The notes under the pieces are model-generated. The model made no database searches. It was not told the origin of the DNA and saw only the letters and a program-made list of their open reading frames with translations. Positions 7,586 to 16,670 of a stretch of DNA of 64,000 nt are shown here, one piece after another (position 1 is the stretch's first letter; the number at the start of each line of letters is the position of its first letter). Where the stretch lies: positions 67,938-131,937 of the forward strand of contig JBBCJB010000018.1 in assembly GCA_037190485.1 (NCBI GenBank), given 5' to 3'. A program made the position numbers and the translations under genes. The DNA is from Parapedobacter sp037190485 (lineage in GTDB: Bacteria > Bacteroidota > Bacteroidia > Sphingobacteriales > Sphingobacteriaceae).

Positions 7586-9918
7586 CCCCCGAACTTGCTT
7601 TTGAGGGCGGCCAATTTCGACGCGAAATCGAGCCCCGCGAAGCGTTCCTCTTCTTCCTTCTGTTTTTGTTTCTGCAGCTTGTTAGGGTTCACGGGTTTCT
7701 GGACAGGGGCCTGCTGCTTGCCTTGCTGGTGCTTTTGCTGGGCTTTTTTCTTGTTGGCGGGCAGCTGCTGCGGTTGCTTTTTTTGTACCGGCCGCTCTTC
7801 CGTTTTCATCGAGAGGTTGATGCGGTTGCGTTTTTCATCGATCTCGATGACGGAAACCATCACCTTCTGCTGCACCTTGACCACTTCATTCGGATCTTTC
7901 ACGAATCGGTTGGTCAGTTGGCTCAGGTGGACAAGCCCATCCTGATGCACGCCGATGTCGACAAAGGCCCCAAAGTTGGTGATGTTGGTTACGATGCCAG
8001 GCAATTTCATGCCTATGCGCAGGTCGGCGACGCTATTGACCCCTTCGGTGAACGAAAATTGTTCGAATTGTTCCCGCGGGTCGCGGCCGGGTTTGGCCAA
8101 CTCTTCCAGGATGTCTTTCAGCGTGGGCATGCCCACCGTGTCGCTGACGTATTTGTTGGGGTCGATCTGCTTGCGGAGGGTGCCATCGCGCAAGAGGTCG
8201 GCCACGTTGCAGCCCAGATCGGCGGCCATGCGTTCCACCAGTTCGTAGCGTTCCGGATGCACGGCGCTCGCATCCAGAGGGTTGTCTGCATTCCGTATGC
8301 GCAGGAATCCGGCGGCTTGTTCAAAGGCCTTGTCGCCGAGCCGCGGCACGTTCTTCAGCGACTCGCGGTTGCGGAAGGCGCCGTGTGTATTCCGGTACTC
8401 GATGATTTGCGATGCCAAGGCGTGGCCCAGTCCCGAGACGTACGACAGGATCTGTTTGGATGCCGTATTGAGCTCCACGCCAACGGCGTTGACGCAACTG
8501 ACAACCGTGTCGTCCAATGCCGATTGCAGCTTTGCCTGATCCACATCGTGCTGGTACTGGCCTACGCCGATGGATTTGGGGTCGATCTTGACCAGTTCGG
8601 CCAAGGGATCCATCAGTCTGCGGCCGATGGATACGGCCCCGCGGACCGTCACGTCGTGATCGGGGAATTCTTTTCGCGCCACTTCGGAGGCCGAATAGAT
8701 GGAAGCGCCGCTCTCGTTGACCATGACGATGATCGTCCCTTCCAGTCCCAGCTTGCGCACGAAAACTTCCGTTTCGCGGCCTGCCGTGCCGTTACCGATG
8801 GCGATGGCCTCGATCCGGTGTTTTTTGACGAGCGCATCGAGCGTCTTGGCCGCCGTTTCGGCTTTGGCTTCGCCGGTGTGGGGGAATATCGTTGTGTTCT
8901 CCAGCAAGGCGCCCTGTTCATCCAGGCATACCACCTTGCACCCGGTACGGAAACCCGGGTCAAGGGCCAGCACCCGTTTCTGTCCAAGGGGTGCGGCCAG
9001 CAGGAGCTGGCGTGCGTTTTCGGCGAATACGCGGATGGCCTCTTCGTCGGCGCGCTGGCGGGTAAGCATGCGTATCTCGGTTTCCATCGATGGCTTGAGG
9101 AGGCGTTTGTAGCCGTCCAGCAAGGCGATCCGTACCTGGGCGCTGGCCTCACCTGCGCCTTTGACGAACGTATTGTCCAGTATCGGCAACACGTCGGTGT
9201 CCTCGACGTCGATGTCCAGGTAGAGCATCTCCTCCTTTTCGCCGCGGCGTATGGCCATGACGCGATGGGAAGGGGCCGTTTTCAAGGGTTCACTCCACGC
9301 GTAGTAATCTTTGTATTTGAGGGCTTCCTCTTCTTTTCCGGGTACTACCCGCGATACGAAAAGTGCTTTTTCGAGGTAAACGTCCCGCGTCTTGGCGCGG
9401 ACGCCAGCGTCTTCGGCGATGATTTCCGCGATGATGTCGCGTGCGCCCAACAGTGCTTCTTCCGCATCGTTTACGCCTTTTTCCGGATCGACGAACGCAA
9501 GGGCGGCACCCTGCACATCGGCGAGTTGCTGTTCGAGGATGAGTAGGGCAAGGGCTTCCAGTCCCTTCTCGCGTGCGGCGCTTGCCCGCGTCTTCCGTTT
9601 GGGTTTATAGGGCAGGTAAATGTCTTCCAGCACCGCCATGGTTTCCGCCGCGTTCACTTGCGCCTCCAGTTCCGGTTCAAGCTTCCCTTGATCCGCCAGC
9701 GATTTCAGGATGGCTTCCCGTCGTTTGTCCAGGTCGCGCAATTGCTGCATGCGGTCACGGATTTGCGTCAATTGCACTTCGTCAAGGCTTCCCGTCATTT
9801 CCTTCCGGTAACGGGCAATGAACGGAATCGTGGCGCCCTCGTCAAGCAATGCCACCGTGGTACTTACTTGCCTATCGGAAAGCGCAAGCTCCGTGGCGAT
9901 ACGGATTTCAGGAGTCAT
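7582..9918 (-). CDS. tex: Tex-family RNA-binding transcriptional accessory protein
   Basis: Nucleic-acid-binding protein of 778 residues related to the eukaryotic Spt6 core. Domains in order: N-terminal helical Tex domain with IPFIARYRKEMTG, a YqgF/RuvX-like domain (VLALDPGFRTGCKVVCLD, about residues 310-330), a helix-hairpin-helix region (YVSGLGHALASQIIEYR), and an S1 RNA-binding domain near residues 640-710 (GIVTNITNFGAFVDIGVHQ). The C-terminus continues as a Lys/Gln-rich tail with repeated KQKQ and KKPQQ, usual in this phylum. The ATG at 9918 fits the family start. It converges on cysM with a 4-base overlap. Confidence 0.95.
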   Translation of the reverse strand: MTPEIRIATELALSDRQVSTTVALLDEGATIPFIARYRKEMTGSLDEVQLTQIRDRMQQLRDLDKRREAILKSLADQGKLEPELEAQVNAAETMAVLEDIYLPYKPKRKTRASAAREKGLEALALLILEQQLADVQGAALAFVDPEKGVNDAEEALLGARDIIAEIIAEDAGVRAKTRDVYLEKALFVSRVVPGKEEEALKYKDYYAWSEPLKTAPSHRVMAIRRGEKEEMLYLDIDVEDTDVLPILDNTFVKGAGEASAQVRIALLDGYKRLLKPSMETEIRMLTRQRADEEAIRVFAENARQLLLAAPLGQKRVLALDPGFRTGCKVVCLDEQGALLENTTIFPHTGEAKAETAAKTLDALVKKHRIEAIAIGNGTAGRETEVFVRKLGLEGTIIVMVNESGASIYSASEVARKEFPDHDVTVRGAVSIGRRLMDPLAELVKIDPKSIGVGQYQHDVDQAKLQSALDDTVVSCVNAVGVELNTASKQILSYVSGLGHALASQIIEYRNTHGAFRNRESLKNVPRLGDKAFEQAAGFLRIRNADNPLDASAVHPERYELVERMAADLGCNVADLLRDGTLRKQIDPNKYVSDTVGMPTLKDILEELAKPGRDPREQFEQFSFTEGVNSVADLRIGMKLPGIVTNITNFGAFVDIGVHQDGLVHLSQLTNRFVKDPNEVVKVQQKVMVSVIEIDEKRNRINLSMKTEERPVQKKQPQQLPANKKKAQQKHQQGKQQAPVQKPVNPNKLQKQKQKEEEERFAGLDFASKLAALKSKFGG

Positions 9919-9947
9919 GGGTGAAAAGGTAGGGACTGTTCTCTTGG

Positions 9948-10373
9948 TTAAGCGTTTTTATCGTTGCCTGTCTCCGGATTGCCGTCCACGTGCTGTGGGG
10001 TTTCGGGATGGTTTTCGTGCTGGCTGTAATCATCGTTATAATACGGACCCTGGCTGCCATAATAGTCGGGTTCGCGGGTGGGTGTATGTTCATAGGTGCC
10101 CGCAGGGGGCGTGGGATTATTGGCCTGCAGCTTTTTGGGCTCATCTTCCACGATGACGTCTTTGACTTCGATGTCTTTCTCGAAGTTGTTGATTTGGTCG
10201 CTGATATCCCGTTTGATGCTTTCCGAAGCATCCTTGAATTCGCGGATGCCCCTGCCGAGCCCCCTAGCCAATTCCGGTAGTTTCTTACCGCCGAAGAGCA
10301 ACAAGGCCACAAACACGATAAGCATCATCTCACTCGTCCCGATATTCAGGAATGCCAATTCTGTACTCAACAT
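9948..10373 (-). CDS. tatA: TatA-family twin-arginine translocase subunit
   Basis: Small membrane protein of 141 residues from the ATG at 10373; the open frame extends seven codons further to a TTG, which I reject. The N-terminal hydrophobic segment (MLIVFVALLLFGGKKLPELARGLG) carries the conserved FG hinge and the amphipathic helix that define TatA/TatE. The remaining half is an acidic, Pro/Tyr/His-rich tail that is longer than in Escherichia coli TatA and probably disordered. TatA forms the pore-like assembly exporting folded proteins. No TatC gene is in this window. Confidence 0.88.
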   Translation of the reverse strand: MLSTELAFLNIGTSEMMLIVFVALLLFGGKKLPELARGLGRGIREFKDASESIKRDISDQINNFEKDIEVKDVIVEDEPKKLQANNPTPPAGTYEHTPTREPDYYGSQGPYYNDDYSQHENHPETPQHVDGNPETGNDKNA

Positions 10374-10447
10374 AGCGTTACCACAATTTTGCAACCGCTA
10401 AGGTAGGGCTTAATTTTGTCATATCCATGGATGGGGTGGAAAAAAAG

Positions 10448-10528
10448 CTACTTAACTTCGCGGTTCAGGGTGTTGAACCGCAATTCGAACGTGCCGTAGG
10501 GTGGTGATACCCTGCTTGTCCCGGTCAT
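10448..10528 (-). pseudogene. Short ORF or gene remnant overlapping the peptidase stop
   Basis: An ATG that overlaps the peptidase TGA (ATGA) opens a 26-codon frame ending PPYGTFELRFNTLNREVK. The second half resembles the C-terminal stretch of the peptidase itself (PHGTFKWLFNQLYESK): both have P-[YH]-G-T-F and FN-L. It may be the tail of a second, deleted paralogous peptidase, or a one-base-shifted extension. Protein function is not implied. Confidence 0.35.
10460..10481 (-). terminator. Hairpin after the M14 peptidase
   Basis: A perfect 8-bp stem (GCGGTTCA with TGAACCGC) around a 6-base loop. On the minus strand a T7 run follows 13 bases after the stem, so it may end the peptidase transcript, though the spacing is longer than ideal. 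Confidence 0.45.
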
Positions 10529-13266
10529 TTGGATTCGTACAGTTGGTTGAATAGCCACTTGAACGTGCCATGCGGTTGGGCGCGGAACGTGATTTCGGGG
10601 CCGAACGCATACAGCGTACCCTTGCCCACGGGCGCCGAAAATGCGGCGACACCGTCTTTCAGGTAGTCAGCCCCCCAGATCCAGCCACTGCGGAGCGGAT
10701 TTCCATCGCCGTACCAAGCCAGCTTGACCAGCCCGGCGGCCGATGCCCCATCGGTGAAACGGAACAGCGGGCTGTTGCTTGACATCACGTCGACCCTGGC
10801 GGGCATGCCCCATGCCGCAGCCGTGGATGTGTCGGCAGCCAGCCGGTGGATGCTTCCCGGTGCATAGAACGTTTCGCCGGGCAGGGGGCGATCACGCCCC
10901 GTTGAATCGGTTTCGGCCAGCGCATTTTCGATGGGTAGGCCCAGGTGGTAGGCGAGCGCGGTACTGCTGCCCACGGTCAGGATGCGACCGCCGGACGCCA
11001 TGAATTCCTTCAACTTGGGGATGGAAACGTCTATGGTGAGGCTGCCCAGCAGGTGTCGGTAGGCGTCGGGTACGTCTTCCGGGTCGGCCCCCCGGCCGCC
11101 GCGCACGCCCCCGCCGCCTTGCAGCGGCGGGATGCCTCCACCGACGAAGAGGATGATGTCGTATTTTTTGTTCAGGTCCCCGTCGTCGATTTCTTTCGGG
11201 TAGACGACCGTCACGTCCGTAAAATGGTATTGTTCCAGCATCCAGCGCACCCATCCCGAAGGCATCGATCCGCCATAGTGGTCGAACAGGGCGATCCGGC
11301 TGGGGGTTATCGCTCGCAACGAAGGCGGTTTCTTCGTTAGCGCCATGGGCTCGACGCCCAGTGAATCGAGGGCCTGTTCCAAGGCCGTAAAGCCGTTTGC
11401 GGGGATGTAGAACGAACCCGCGGGCAACCCGGCCGCGGGTTCGGCGATGCGGGATACCCGCACGCCGGCGGCGAGCAGGTCGTTGGCGGCGACGAACGCG
11501 TTGTTCACGCGCGTGTCAAGCAGGTATCCGCCCGAAGCCTTCGCTGCGGTTACCGGCGGAGGCGACTGTATCGCGCCGTATGGAAGTGGCTCGAACGGGC
11601 CGTCGAAGGTATCCAGTATGCGATCGAAGTCGATGCCGAATTGGTAGGCCAATGTCCAACCGGCGGCATCATACGGACGTATGGGCGGGCCGCCCGGATA
11701 CTGGAAATCATTGGGATGGTCTTGGGGCTCGAACATGTCGATCACGTGCGGACGGAACGCCTGGGCCGATTTGACGACAAACGAGCCGGACACGTATTGC
11801 TTGCCGCCAACGGAAAACGCGTCTGTGGCCCGATGCACCTGGATGCCCGACTTGATCAGTGCATTCACGAACGCTACCGCGCGCGGGAAATCCACTTGAT
11901 CGGCAGGGATCACGAATCCATGCGGGTCGCGCAGGGCAGGGTCTGAAAACACGTTGTCATAGTGCGCCTGCGTGATGCTGCCGGCCGGACCATCCTGTCC
12001 ACCGTCGGCCGGGTCGGCCTTTTTTCCTCGCTGTTCGGCTGCAAATGCCGTTTCGATGCGGTCGATCGTGCCCGGCTTCGCGCTCCAATGATCCCGCTGC
12101 CCCCGCTCGATCGAGTTGCGGCCCATCTTGTACACGTGGTACAGCAGTTGATCGCCGAAGCGGCTTGCGTAATCCAGTACCGCATAGTTGAGCGATACGG
12201 AGTAGGCTATCGCTTGCTTGAAATGCCAGGGTCCGGGTTTTGCCGGATTCGGTGTCGCGTTGTTTGGAATCAACCGATCGGTGATGACCGGGATATCCAT
12301 CGGCGTGGGGTCTCCCACGATTTCCGTCAAGATGCCGATGCTGTTGTGGTAATAAGGCGTGGTGCGCAGTCCACCGTTCCACCACGTGGAAAATACCGAC
12401 CCGCTCAAGCGCGTGTAGCCTGGCCACCCTTCGGCGTTCGCGCGGTTGATCATCGCGGCCGCTACGCCATCGATACCCGTGATGAGCATCGGATCCAGCA
12501 CGTAATTGAAGGGATCGCGGTAGGGCGGTCCAGCCACGATGCTGCCCGGCGGGCCCGATTGATGGTGGTTGTAGATGATCTGCGGATTCCATTCGATGTA
12601 TTGCAATCGGGATATGGTGGTGGTTTCCATCAGGTTATTCATGTAGAAATCCCGATTGTTGTCGTGGCCGACGTATTTGTGGTAGAGCACGGGTATTCGC
12701 TTGTTCCGCTTTTTCACGTCTTCGTGCTGCATGTACCAGTCGCCGACCAGCTCGTGGCCATCCGGATTGCAATGGAAGAGCAAGATGATCACATCGTCCA
12801 GTATAAGCTTGGTTTCGGCATCGTCGCGACTGGTGAGCTGGTAGAGTGTTTCGATCAATTGGTGGGATGCCACGGTTTCGGTCGAGTGCAGCCCGCCATC
12901 GATCCAGACCACGGGCTTGCCTACCGATGCCAGGTCGCGCGCTTCCTGTTCGGAGGGTTCGGCACGAGCCATCCGTTGGGATATTTCCCGGTACCGATCC
13001 AATCGGGCCAGGTTTTCGGGCGAGGATACGATGAGCAGGTACTGGTTCCGGCCTTCGGACGTCTTGCCGGCCAATTCCAGCTTCACGCGCGCCGAGGCGG
13101 CGGCCACCTTCAAAAAATAGGCCTCCGCTTGCGTGTAGTTCGTGAGCATGTAGTCCTCGCCGATGTCGAAACCGAAGTGGGATCGGGGCGTCGGGACCTC
13201 TTGGGCGAAGGCCGGTGGCGCGACGGAGGCCAATGCCAGCCATCCGATGAGGATACGGTCAATCAT
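10525..13266 (-). CDS. Secreted M14-family zinc carboxypeptidase-like protein
   Basis: Exported protein of 913 residues with a signal peptide (cleavage likely after PPAFAQ). The M14 zinc-binding motif appears as HSTE within IDGGLHSTETVASHQ near residue 129, and the later NRDFYMNN and YNHHQSGP stretches fit the substrate-binding and third-ligand regions. The large C-terminal half contains a class I glutamine amidotransferase-like fold seen in related M14 proteins (IILFVGGGIP). It probably trims peptides in the periplasm. The pocket residue setting specificity cannot be judged here. It is monocistronic, between a TatA-like gene and ligD. Confidence 0.87.
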   Translation of the reverse strand: MIDRILIGWLALASVAPPAFAQEVPTPRSHFGFDIGEDYMLTNYTQAEAYFLKVAAASARVKLELAGKTSEGRNQYLLIVSSPENLARLDRYREISQRMARAEPSEQEARDLASVGKPVVWIDGGLHSTETVASHQLIETLYQLTSRDDAETKLILDDVIILLFHCNPDGHELVGDWYMQHEDVKKRNKRIPVLYHKYVGHDNNRDFYMNNLMETTTISRLQYIEWNPQIIYNHHQSGPPGSIVAGPPYRDPFNYVLDPMLITGIDGVAAAMINRANAEGWPGYTRLSGSVFSTWWNGGLRTTPYYHNSIGILTEIVGDPTPMDIPVITDRLIPNNATPNPAKPGPWHFKQAIAYSVSLNYAVLDYASRFGDQLLYHVYKMGRNSIERGQRDHWSAKPGTIDRIETAFAAEQRGKKADPADGGQDGPAGSITQAHYDNVFSDPALRDPHGFVIPADQVDFPRAVAFVNALIKSGIQVHRATDAFSVGGKQYVSGSFVVKSAQAFRPHVIDMFEPQDHPNDFQYPGGPPIRPYDAAGWTLAYQFGIDFDRILDTFDGPFEPLPYGAIQSPPPVTAAKASGGYLLDTRVNNAFVAANDLLAAGVRVSRIAEPAAGLPAGSFYIPANGFTALEQALDSLGVEPMALTKKPPSLRAITPSRIALFDHYGGSMPSGWVRWMLEQYHFTDVTVVYPKEIDDGDLNKKYDIILFVGGGIPPLQGGGGVRGGRGADPEDVPDAYRHLLGSLTIDVSIPKLKEFMASGGRILTVGSSTALAYHLGLPIENALAETDSTGRDRPLPGETFYAPGSIHRLAADTSTAAAWGMPARVDVMSSNSPLFRFTDGASAAGLVKLAWYGDGNPLRSGWIWGADYLKDGVAAFSAPVGKGTLYAFGPEITFRAQPHGTFKWLFNQLYESK

Positions 13267-13282
13267 ATGCGGGTGCTGTTTG

Positions 13283-13314
13283 CCAAGTTAGCATGATACA
13301 ATGGTAGCAACAAA
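13283..13314 (-). promoter_or_regulatory. Promoter of the M14 peptidase gene
   Basis: On the minus strand TTTG at 13314-13311 and TAACTTGG at 13290-13283 are 20 bases apart, one mismatch from the Bacteroidota consensus. The start site would lie close to the ATG, around 13276. Confidence 0.5.
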
Positions 13315-13379
13315 CCCGAAGAAAAGCAATCCAAATGGACATCTGTATCCAAATCGATACGAAAGCCGGTTCTCCTTGG

Positions 13380-15779
13380 TTAAACCGAAAGTTTCCCGAG
13401 GATTTTTTTCAGGTCGACGCCCTTCTTCAATACCGGCTTGAACAGGTCGCCTTCCGATCGGACCCGATCCCGGGCATTTTCAATGGTGAAATCACTGATT
13501 TTTAACTTGCTGTTCACTTCGTCCCAGTGCAGGGGCATGGAAACCGTCGCACCGGGCTTTGGCCGCAGGGAGTAGGGGGCGGCCAACGTGGCGGCGGGTC
13601 GGTTTTGGAGGTAATCGATATAGATCTTGCCCTTGCGTTTGCCGGTGGCCCGTTCAATGCTCGTAAAATCAAGCCCATGGTCGATCGTCGCGGCGATCCA
13701 TTTGGCAAAGAGCTGCGATTGGTCATAGCTGTACTTCGCGCCCAACGGGATGTAGACGTGCAATCCCGAAGATCCCGAAGTCTTGCAGTAGGAGGGGGCG
13801 CCAAGACCGTCCAGCAGCTCATGGATGGCTTGCGCCACGTCGGTGACTTGCGCAAAGGTGTTTCCCTTATCGGGATCGAGGTCGAGGATGCACCAATCGG
13901 GATGGTCCGGTCGATTGACCGTACTGCTCCACGGGTTCATCTCGATGGCGCCCAGGTTGGCCATGTAGAGCAGCGCAGCCTTGTTGTTGCAGAGCATGTA
14001 ATGTTTCTTGCGCCGGTCGCCCTCCGCCTTGTAAGGATGTTTTTCAACCCAGCCGGGTACCTTGCCCGTTACGTCCTTTTGGTAGAAACTGGGACCGTCG
14101 ATGCCGTTGGGGAATCGATTGAGCGATTGCGGGCGCCCTTTCAGGTAGGGGAGCATGTAGTTGGCCATGCGATCGTAGTAGTCGATCATGTCGCCCTTGG
14201 TGTATCCGTCGGCAGGCCAGTACACCTTGTCGAGGTTGGTCAGCGACAGTTCGACGCCGCCGATTTTCGTTGTCTTTTCCGTGTCCATGTTGTTAGCCGG
14301 TTTTTCCGGACGTTCGCTGGTGACCTCCTTGGCCACCTTGTCGTCGCGTAGCGCAATGAATGCCGGATGTCGGAATAGGCCATCGGCGGTGATTTCGCTG
14401 AAATGGATTTCACAGACCAGCGTTGGCCGTAGCCACGTGGCCTGCGCATTCGCCGGCACGGGCCGGAACCGCGAGGTGCTGTCGTACGCCGGCATCGTTG
14501 AAAACGGCGGTGTTTTCCGTTCGAGTGGCTTGAACCGCTTCAACAATTCCCGTTGTTCCCCGTCGTTGAAGCCGGTGCCGACTTTGCCGGCGTAGCGCAG
14601 CTTTCCGTTTTCGTATACCCCAAGCAGTAGCGAACTGAACCGTCTTGATGTGCCTGCGATCCTGGTATATCCAGCGATGATCGCCTCTTGGCGCCGCTGG
14701 GCCTTGATTTTACGCCAATCCGGAGAACGGGTGCCCGGATGGTAGGCACTGGCTGACCGCTTGGCGATGATGCCTTCCATGCCCAACGCCTTCGCCGCTT
14801 CAAAAAACTCGATCCCACGGCTGGCCACGCTGTATCCGCTCCGGATCACCCGGCTTTTGGGCAGTAGCTTGGCCAGGATGGCCTTGCGTTCCGACAAGGG
14901 CAGCGGCTTCAGGTCCCGACCATCGTACCAAAGGATATCAAACACATAGAAAGCCAAGTCGCCGTCGGCCTCGCTACGCCAATGCTGCAGTTTGCCGAAG
15001 CTGGTGGTCCCATCGTCGTCGATCGCCACGATTTCGCCATCGACCACCGCCCGGATGTGCCATGCGCTGACCGCTTCGAGGATCGTATGGAAACGATCGT
15101 CGAATGTGTTGCCGTTGCGCGAGCGTAGCGTGGTCTTCTTGCCGTCGAGGAAGGCCAGCGTCCGGTAGCCATCCCATTTCACCTCGAATTCCCAATCCGG
15201 GTCATCGAACGGCTCGGCGGTCTGCGTAGCCAGCATCGGTATCATCGTTTCGGGAAAAGGGGCCAATACATCGCCGGCGGCGGCGTATCGGTCGTCGTGC
15301 TTGATCAATAACCAGGCGTTTTCGCCGTCCTTCATCCGGACCAGGGCAAACTCACCTTTCAATTTCCGTCCATGGAGCACGATTTTCATCGACCCCGATC
15401 GGTATTGCTTCAGGAGTGACTTGGCTTGGGCGGCTTTGCCTTTTGCTCGATCGACGGGCTCGTAGGTGCCTTCGTCCCATATGGCTACCGTTCCGGCACC
15501 GTAGTTGCCCTTTGGGATGACGCCTTCGAAATCCTTGTAGGCGTAGGGGTGATCCTCCACGTGGATGGCCAAACGCCGGTCCTTCGGATCCAATGAAGGG
15601 CCCTTGGGTACGGCCCAGCTCTTGAGTACGCCGCCCAGTTCCAGCCGGAAGTCGTAGTGCAGGCGCGATGCATGGTGCTCTTGGACGACAAAGCGGAGCA
15701 CCGCCTCCGACGATTTCCCGCCTTGCGGTTCGGGCGTGTCATCGAACGAACGCTTGCGTCTGTAGGTGGTCAGCGCCAT
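13380..15779 (-). CDS. ligD: Multifunctional DNA ligase D (end joining)
   Basis: Non-homologous end-joining enzyme of 799 residues with three domains in the order phosphoesterase, ligase, polymerase. The N-terminal 3'-phosphoesterase has the HHASRLHYDFRLE signature (about residues 34-46). The ATP-dependent ligase has the adenylation motif EVKWDGYRT near residue 199. The C-terminal primase-polymerase domain has the metal-binding DLDPDKG and SGSSGLHVYIP motifs. It repairs double-strand breaks with Ku. One base separates the Ku stop from the LigD ATG, so the two are translationally coupled. Confidence 0.96.
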   Translation of the reverse strand: MALTTYRRKRSFDDTPEPQGGKSSEAVLRFVVQEHHASRLHYDFRLELGGVLKSWAVPKGPSLDPKDRRLAIHVEDHPYAYKDFEGVIPKGNYGAGTVAIWDEGTYEPVDRAKGKAAQAKSLLKQYRSGSMKIVLHGRKLKGEFALVRMKDGENAWLLIKHDDRYAAAGDVLAPFPETMIPMLATQTAEPFDDPDWEFEVKWDGYRTLAFLDGKKTTLRSRNGNTFDDRFHTILEAVSAWHIRAVVDGEIVAIDDDGTTSFGKLQHWRSEADGDLAFYVFDILWYDGRDLKPLPLSERKAILAKLLPKSRVIRSGYSVASRGIEFFEAAKALGMEGIIAKRSASAYHPGTRSPDWRKIKAQRRQEAIIAGYTRIAGTSRRFSSLLLGVYENGKLRYAGKVGTGFNDGEQRELLKRFKPLERKTPPFSTMPAYDSTSRFRPVPANAQATWLRPTLVCEIHFSEITADGLFRHPAFIALRDDKVAKEVTSERPEKPANNMDTEKTTKIGGVELSLTNLDKVYWPADGYTKGDMIDYYDRMANYMLPYLKGRPQSLNRFPNGIDGPSFYQKDVTGKVPGWVEKHPYKAEGDRRKKHYMLCNNKAALLYMANLGAIEMNPWSSTVNRPDHPDWCILDLDPDKGNTFAQVTDVAQAIHELLDGLGAPSYCKTSGSSGLHVYIPLGAKYSYDQSQLFAKWIAATIDHGLDFTSIERATGKRKGKIYIDYLQNRPAATLAAPYSLRPKPGATVSMPLHWDEVNSKLKISDFTIENARDRVRSEGDLFKPVLKKGVDLKKILGKLSV

Positions 15780-15780
15780 A

Positions 15781-16536
15781 TCATGCGAGGCTGGCTTTCA
15801 GTTGTTCCAGCAAATCTTCCGAGGGTGCCTGGCGCGGCTTGATCTTGCGCATGGTCGGCCGTTTGCCCTTGGCTTTCGCGCGGATGATCTTCATCAATGC
15901 CGTGCTGTACTCATCGCGATAAGCCGTGATGTCGAAATCGGAAGCGTGCCGTTTGATGAGTTGCACGGCCATGTCCATCTCGGGCTTGGCGATGCGGATG
16001 CTTGCCGACGGTTTGATGTCTTCCACGGGCCTGATCTCCTCTTCGAACCGCAGTTTGTTGAGCAGCAGTATTTGCCGGTACGGCCGGATGATGGCCAGGT
16101 TTTCCGCATTCCGCATCACGAAGGTAGAAAGGCCTGCCATGCGGGTCTTTTCCAGTGCGCGGAGCAGCAACAGGTAAGCCTTTTCGCCGCCTTTCTGCGG
16201 TTGCAGGTAGTACGGGCTGTCGAAGTATATGCTTTCGATGTCGGTTTCCTTCACGAACGACTGGAGGTTGATCATCTTGGTTTTTTCGGGGCTCGCTTCT
16301 TCGAAGTCGGCATCTTCCAGTACCACGTAGCGATCTTTGATCGCGTGTCCCTTGACGATGTTATCCCAAGCGACCTCCCTGCCCGTTTTCTCGTTGATGC
16401 GTTTGTACCGGATGCGGGAATGATCCTTCCGGTCCAGCATGTCGAAATCGGGTCGGCTTTCCGTCGTGGCGCTAAAGATCTTGATGGGAATATTGACCAA
16501 GCCGAAGCCGATCGCGCCTGTCCATATCGCTCTCAT
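15781..16536 (-). CDS. ku: Bacterial Ku end-binding protein
   Basis: Homodimeric Ku ring that binds double-strand break ends and recruits LigD. The protein is 251 residues, shorter than many Ku proteins because the basic C-terminal extension is small. The conserved opening MRAIWTGAIGFGLVNIPIK is diagnostic, as are the ERYVVLEDADFEEASPEKT-like segment and the SFVKETDIESIYFDSPYYLQP core. It is the first gene of the Ku-LigD pair. The presence of the pair implies break repair without a template, useful in stationary phase. Confidence 0.96.
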   Translation of the reverse strand: MRAIWTGAIGFGLVNIPIKIFSATTESRPDFDMLDRKDHSRIRYKRINEKTGREVAWDNIVKGHAIKDRYVVLEDADFEEASPEKTKMINLQSFVKETDIESIYFDSPYYLQPQKGGEKAYLLLLRALEKTRMAGLSTFVMRNAENLAIIRPYRQILLLNKLRFEEEIRPVEDIKPSASIRIAKPEMDMAVQLIKRHASDFDITAYRDEYSTALMKIIRAKAKGKRPTMRKIKPRQAPSEDLLEQLKASLA

Positions 16537-16590
16537 AGTCTAATCTTTGCCTAGCTAACAACGCAAAGCCGGAAAAGTTGAGCCGGCCTT

Positions 16591-16629
16591 GATAAAAGAA
16601 CCCCGGCACGTTCGGTCGTTGCCGGGGCT
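16591..16629 (-). terminator. Intrinsic terminator after the acyltransferase gene
   Basis: CCCCGGCA (16601-16608) pairs with TGCCGGGG (16620-16627). On the minus strand the stem is followed by TTCTTTTATC. It lies 42 bases beyond the stop of the acyltransferase gene and would end the PUL 1 transcript before ku. Confidence 0.75.
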
Positions 16630-16670
16630 TCTGGGGCTTCCGCTGCACGAGGGGCGCGGAATCAATGCGC

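Noticed and set aside
7177..9546. 789-codon plus-strand open frame opposite tex
   Set aside because: It is the antisense shadow of tex, caused by GC-rich codon use; the composition (long His/Phe/Arg-rich runs) has no domain and the tex frame has clear S1 and YqgF motifs.
13320..13360. ATCCAAAT direct repeat between the peptidase and ligD
   Set aside because: Only two 8-base copies in an AT-rich gap; no matching element nearby and no reason to call it an operator.
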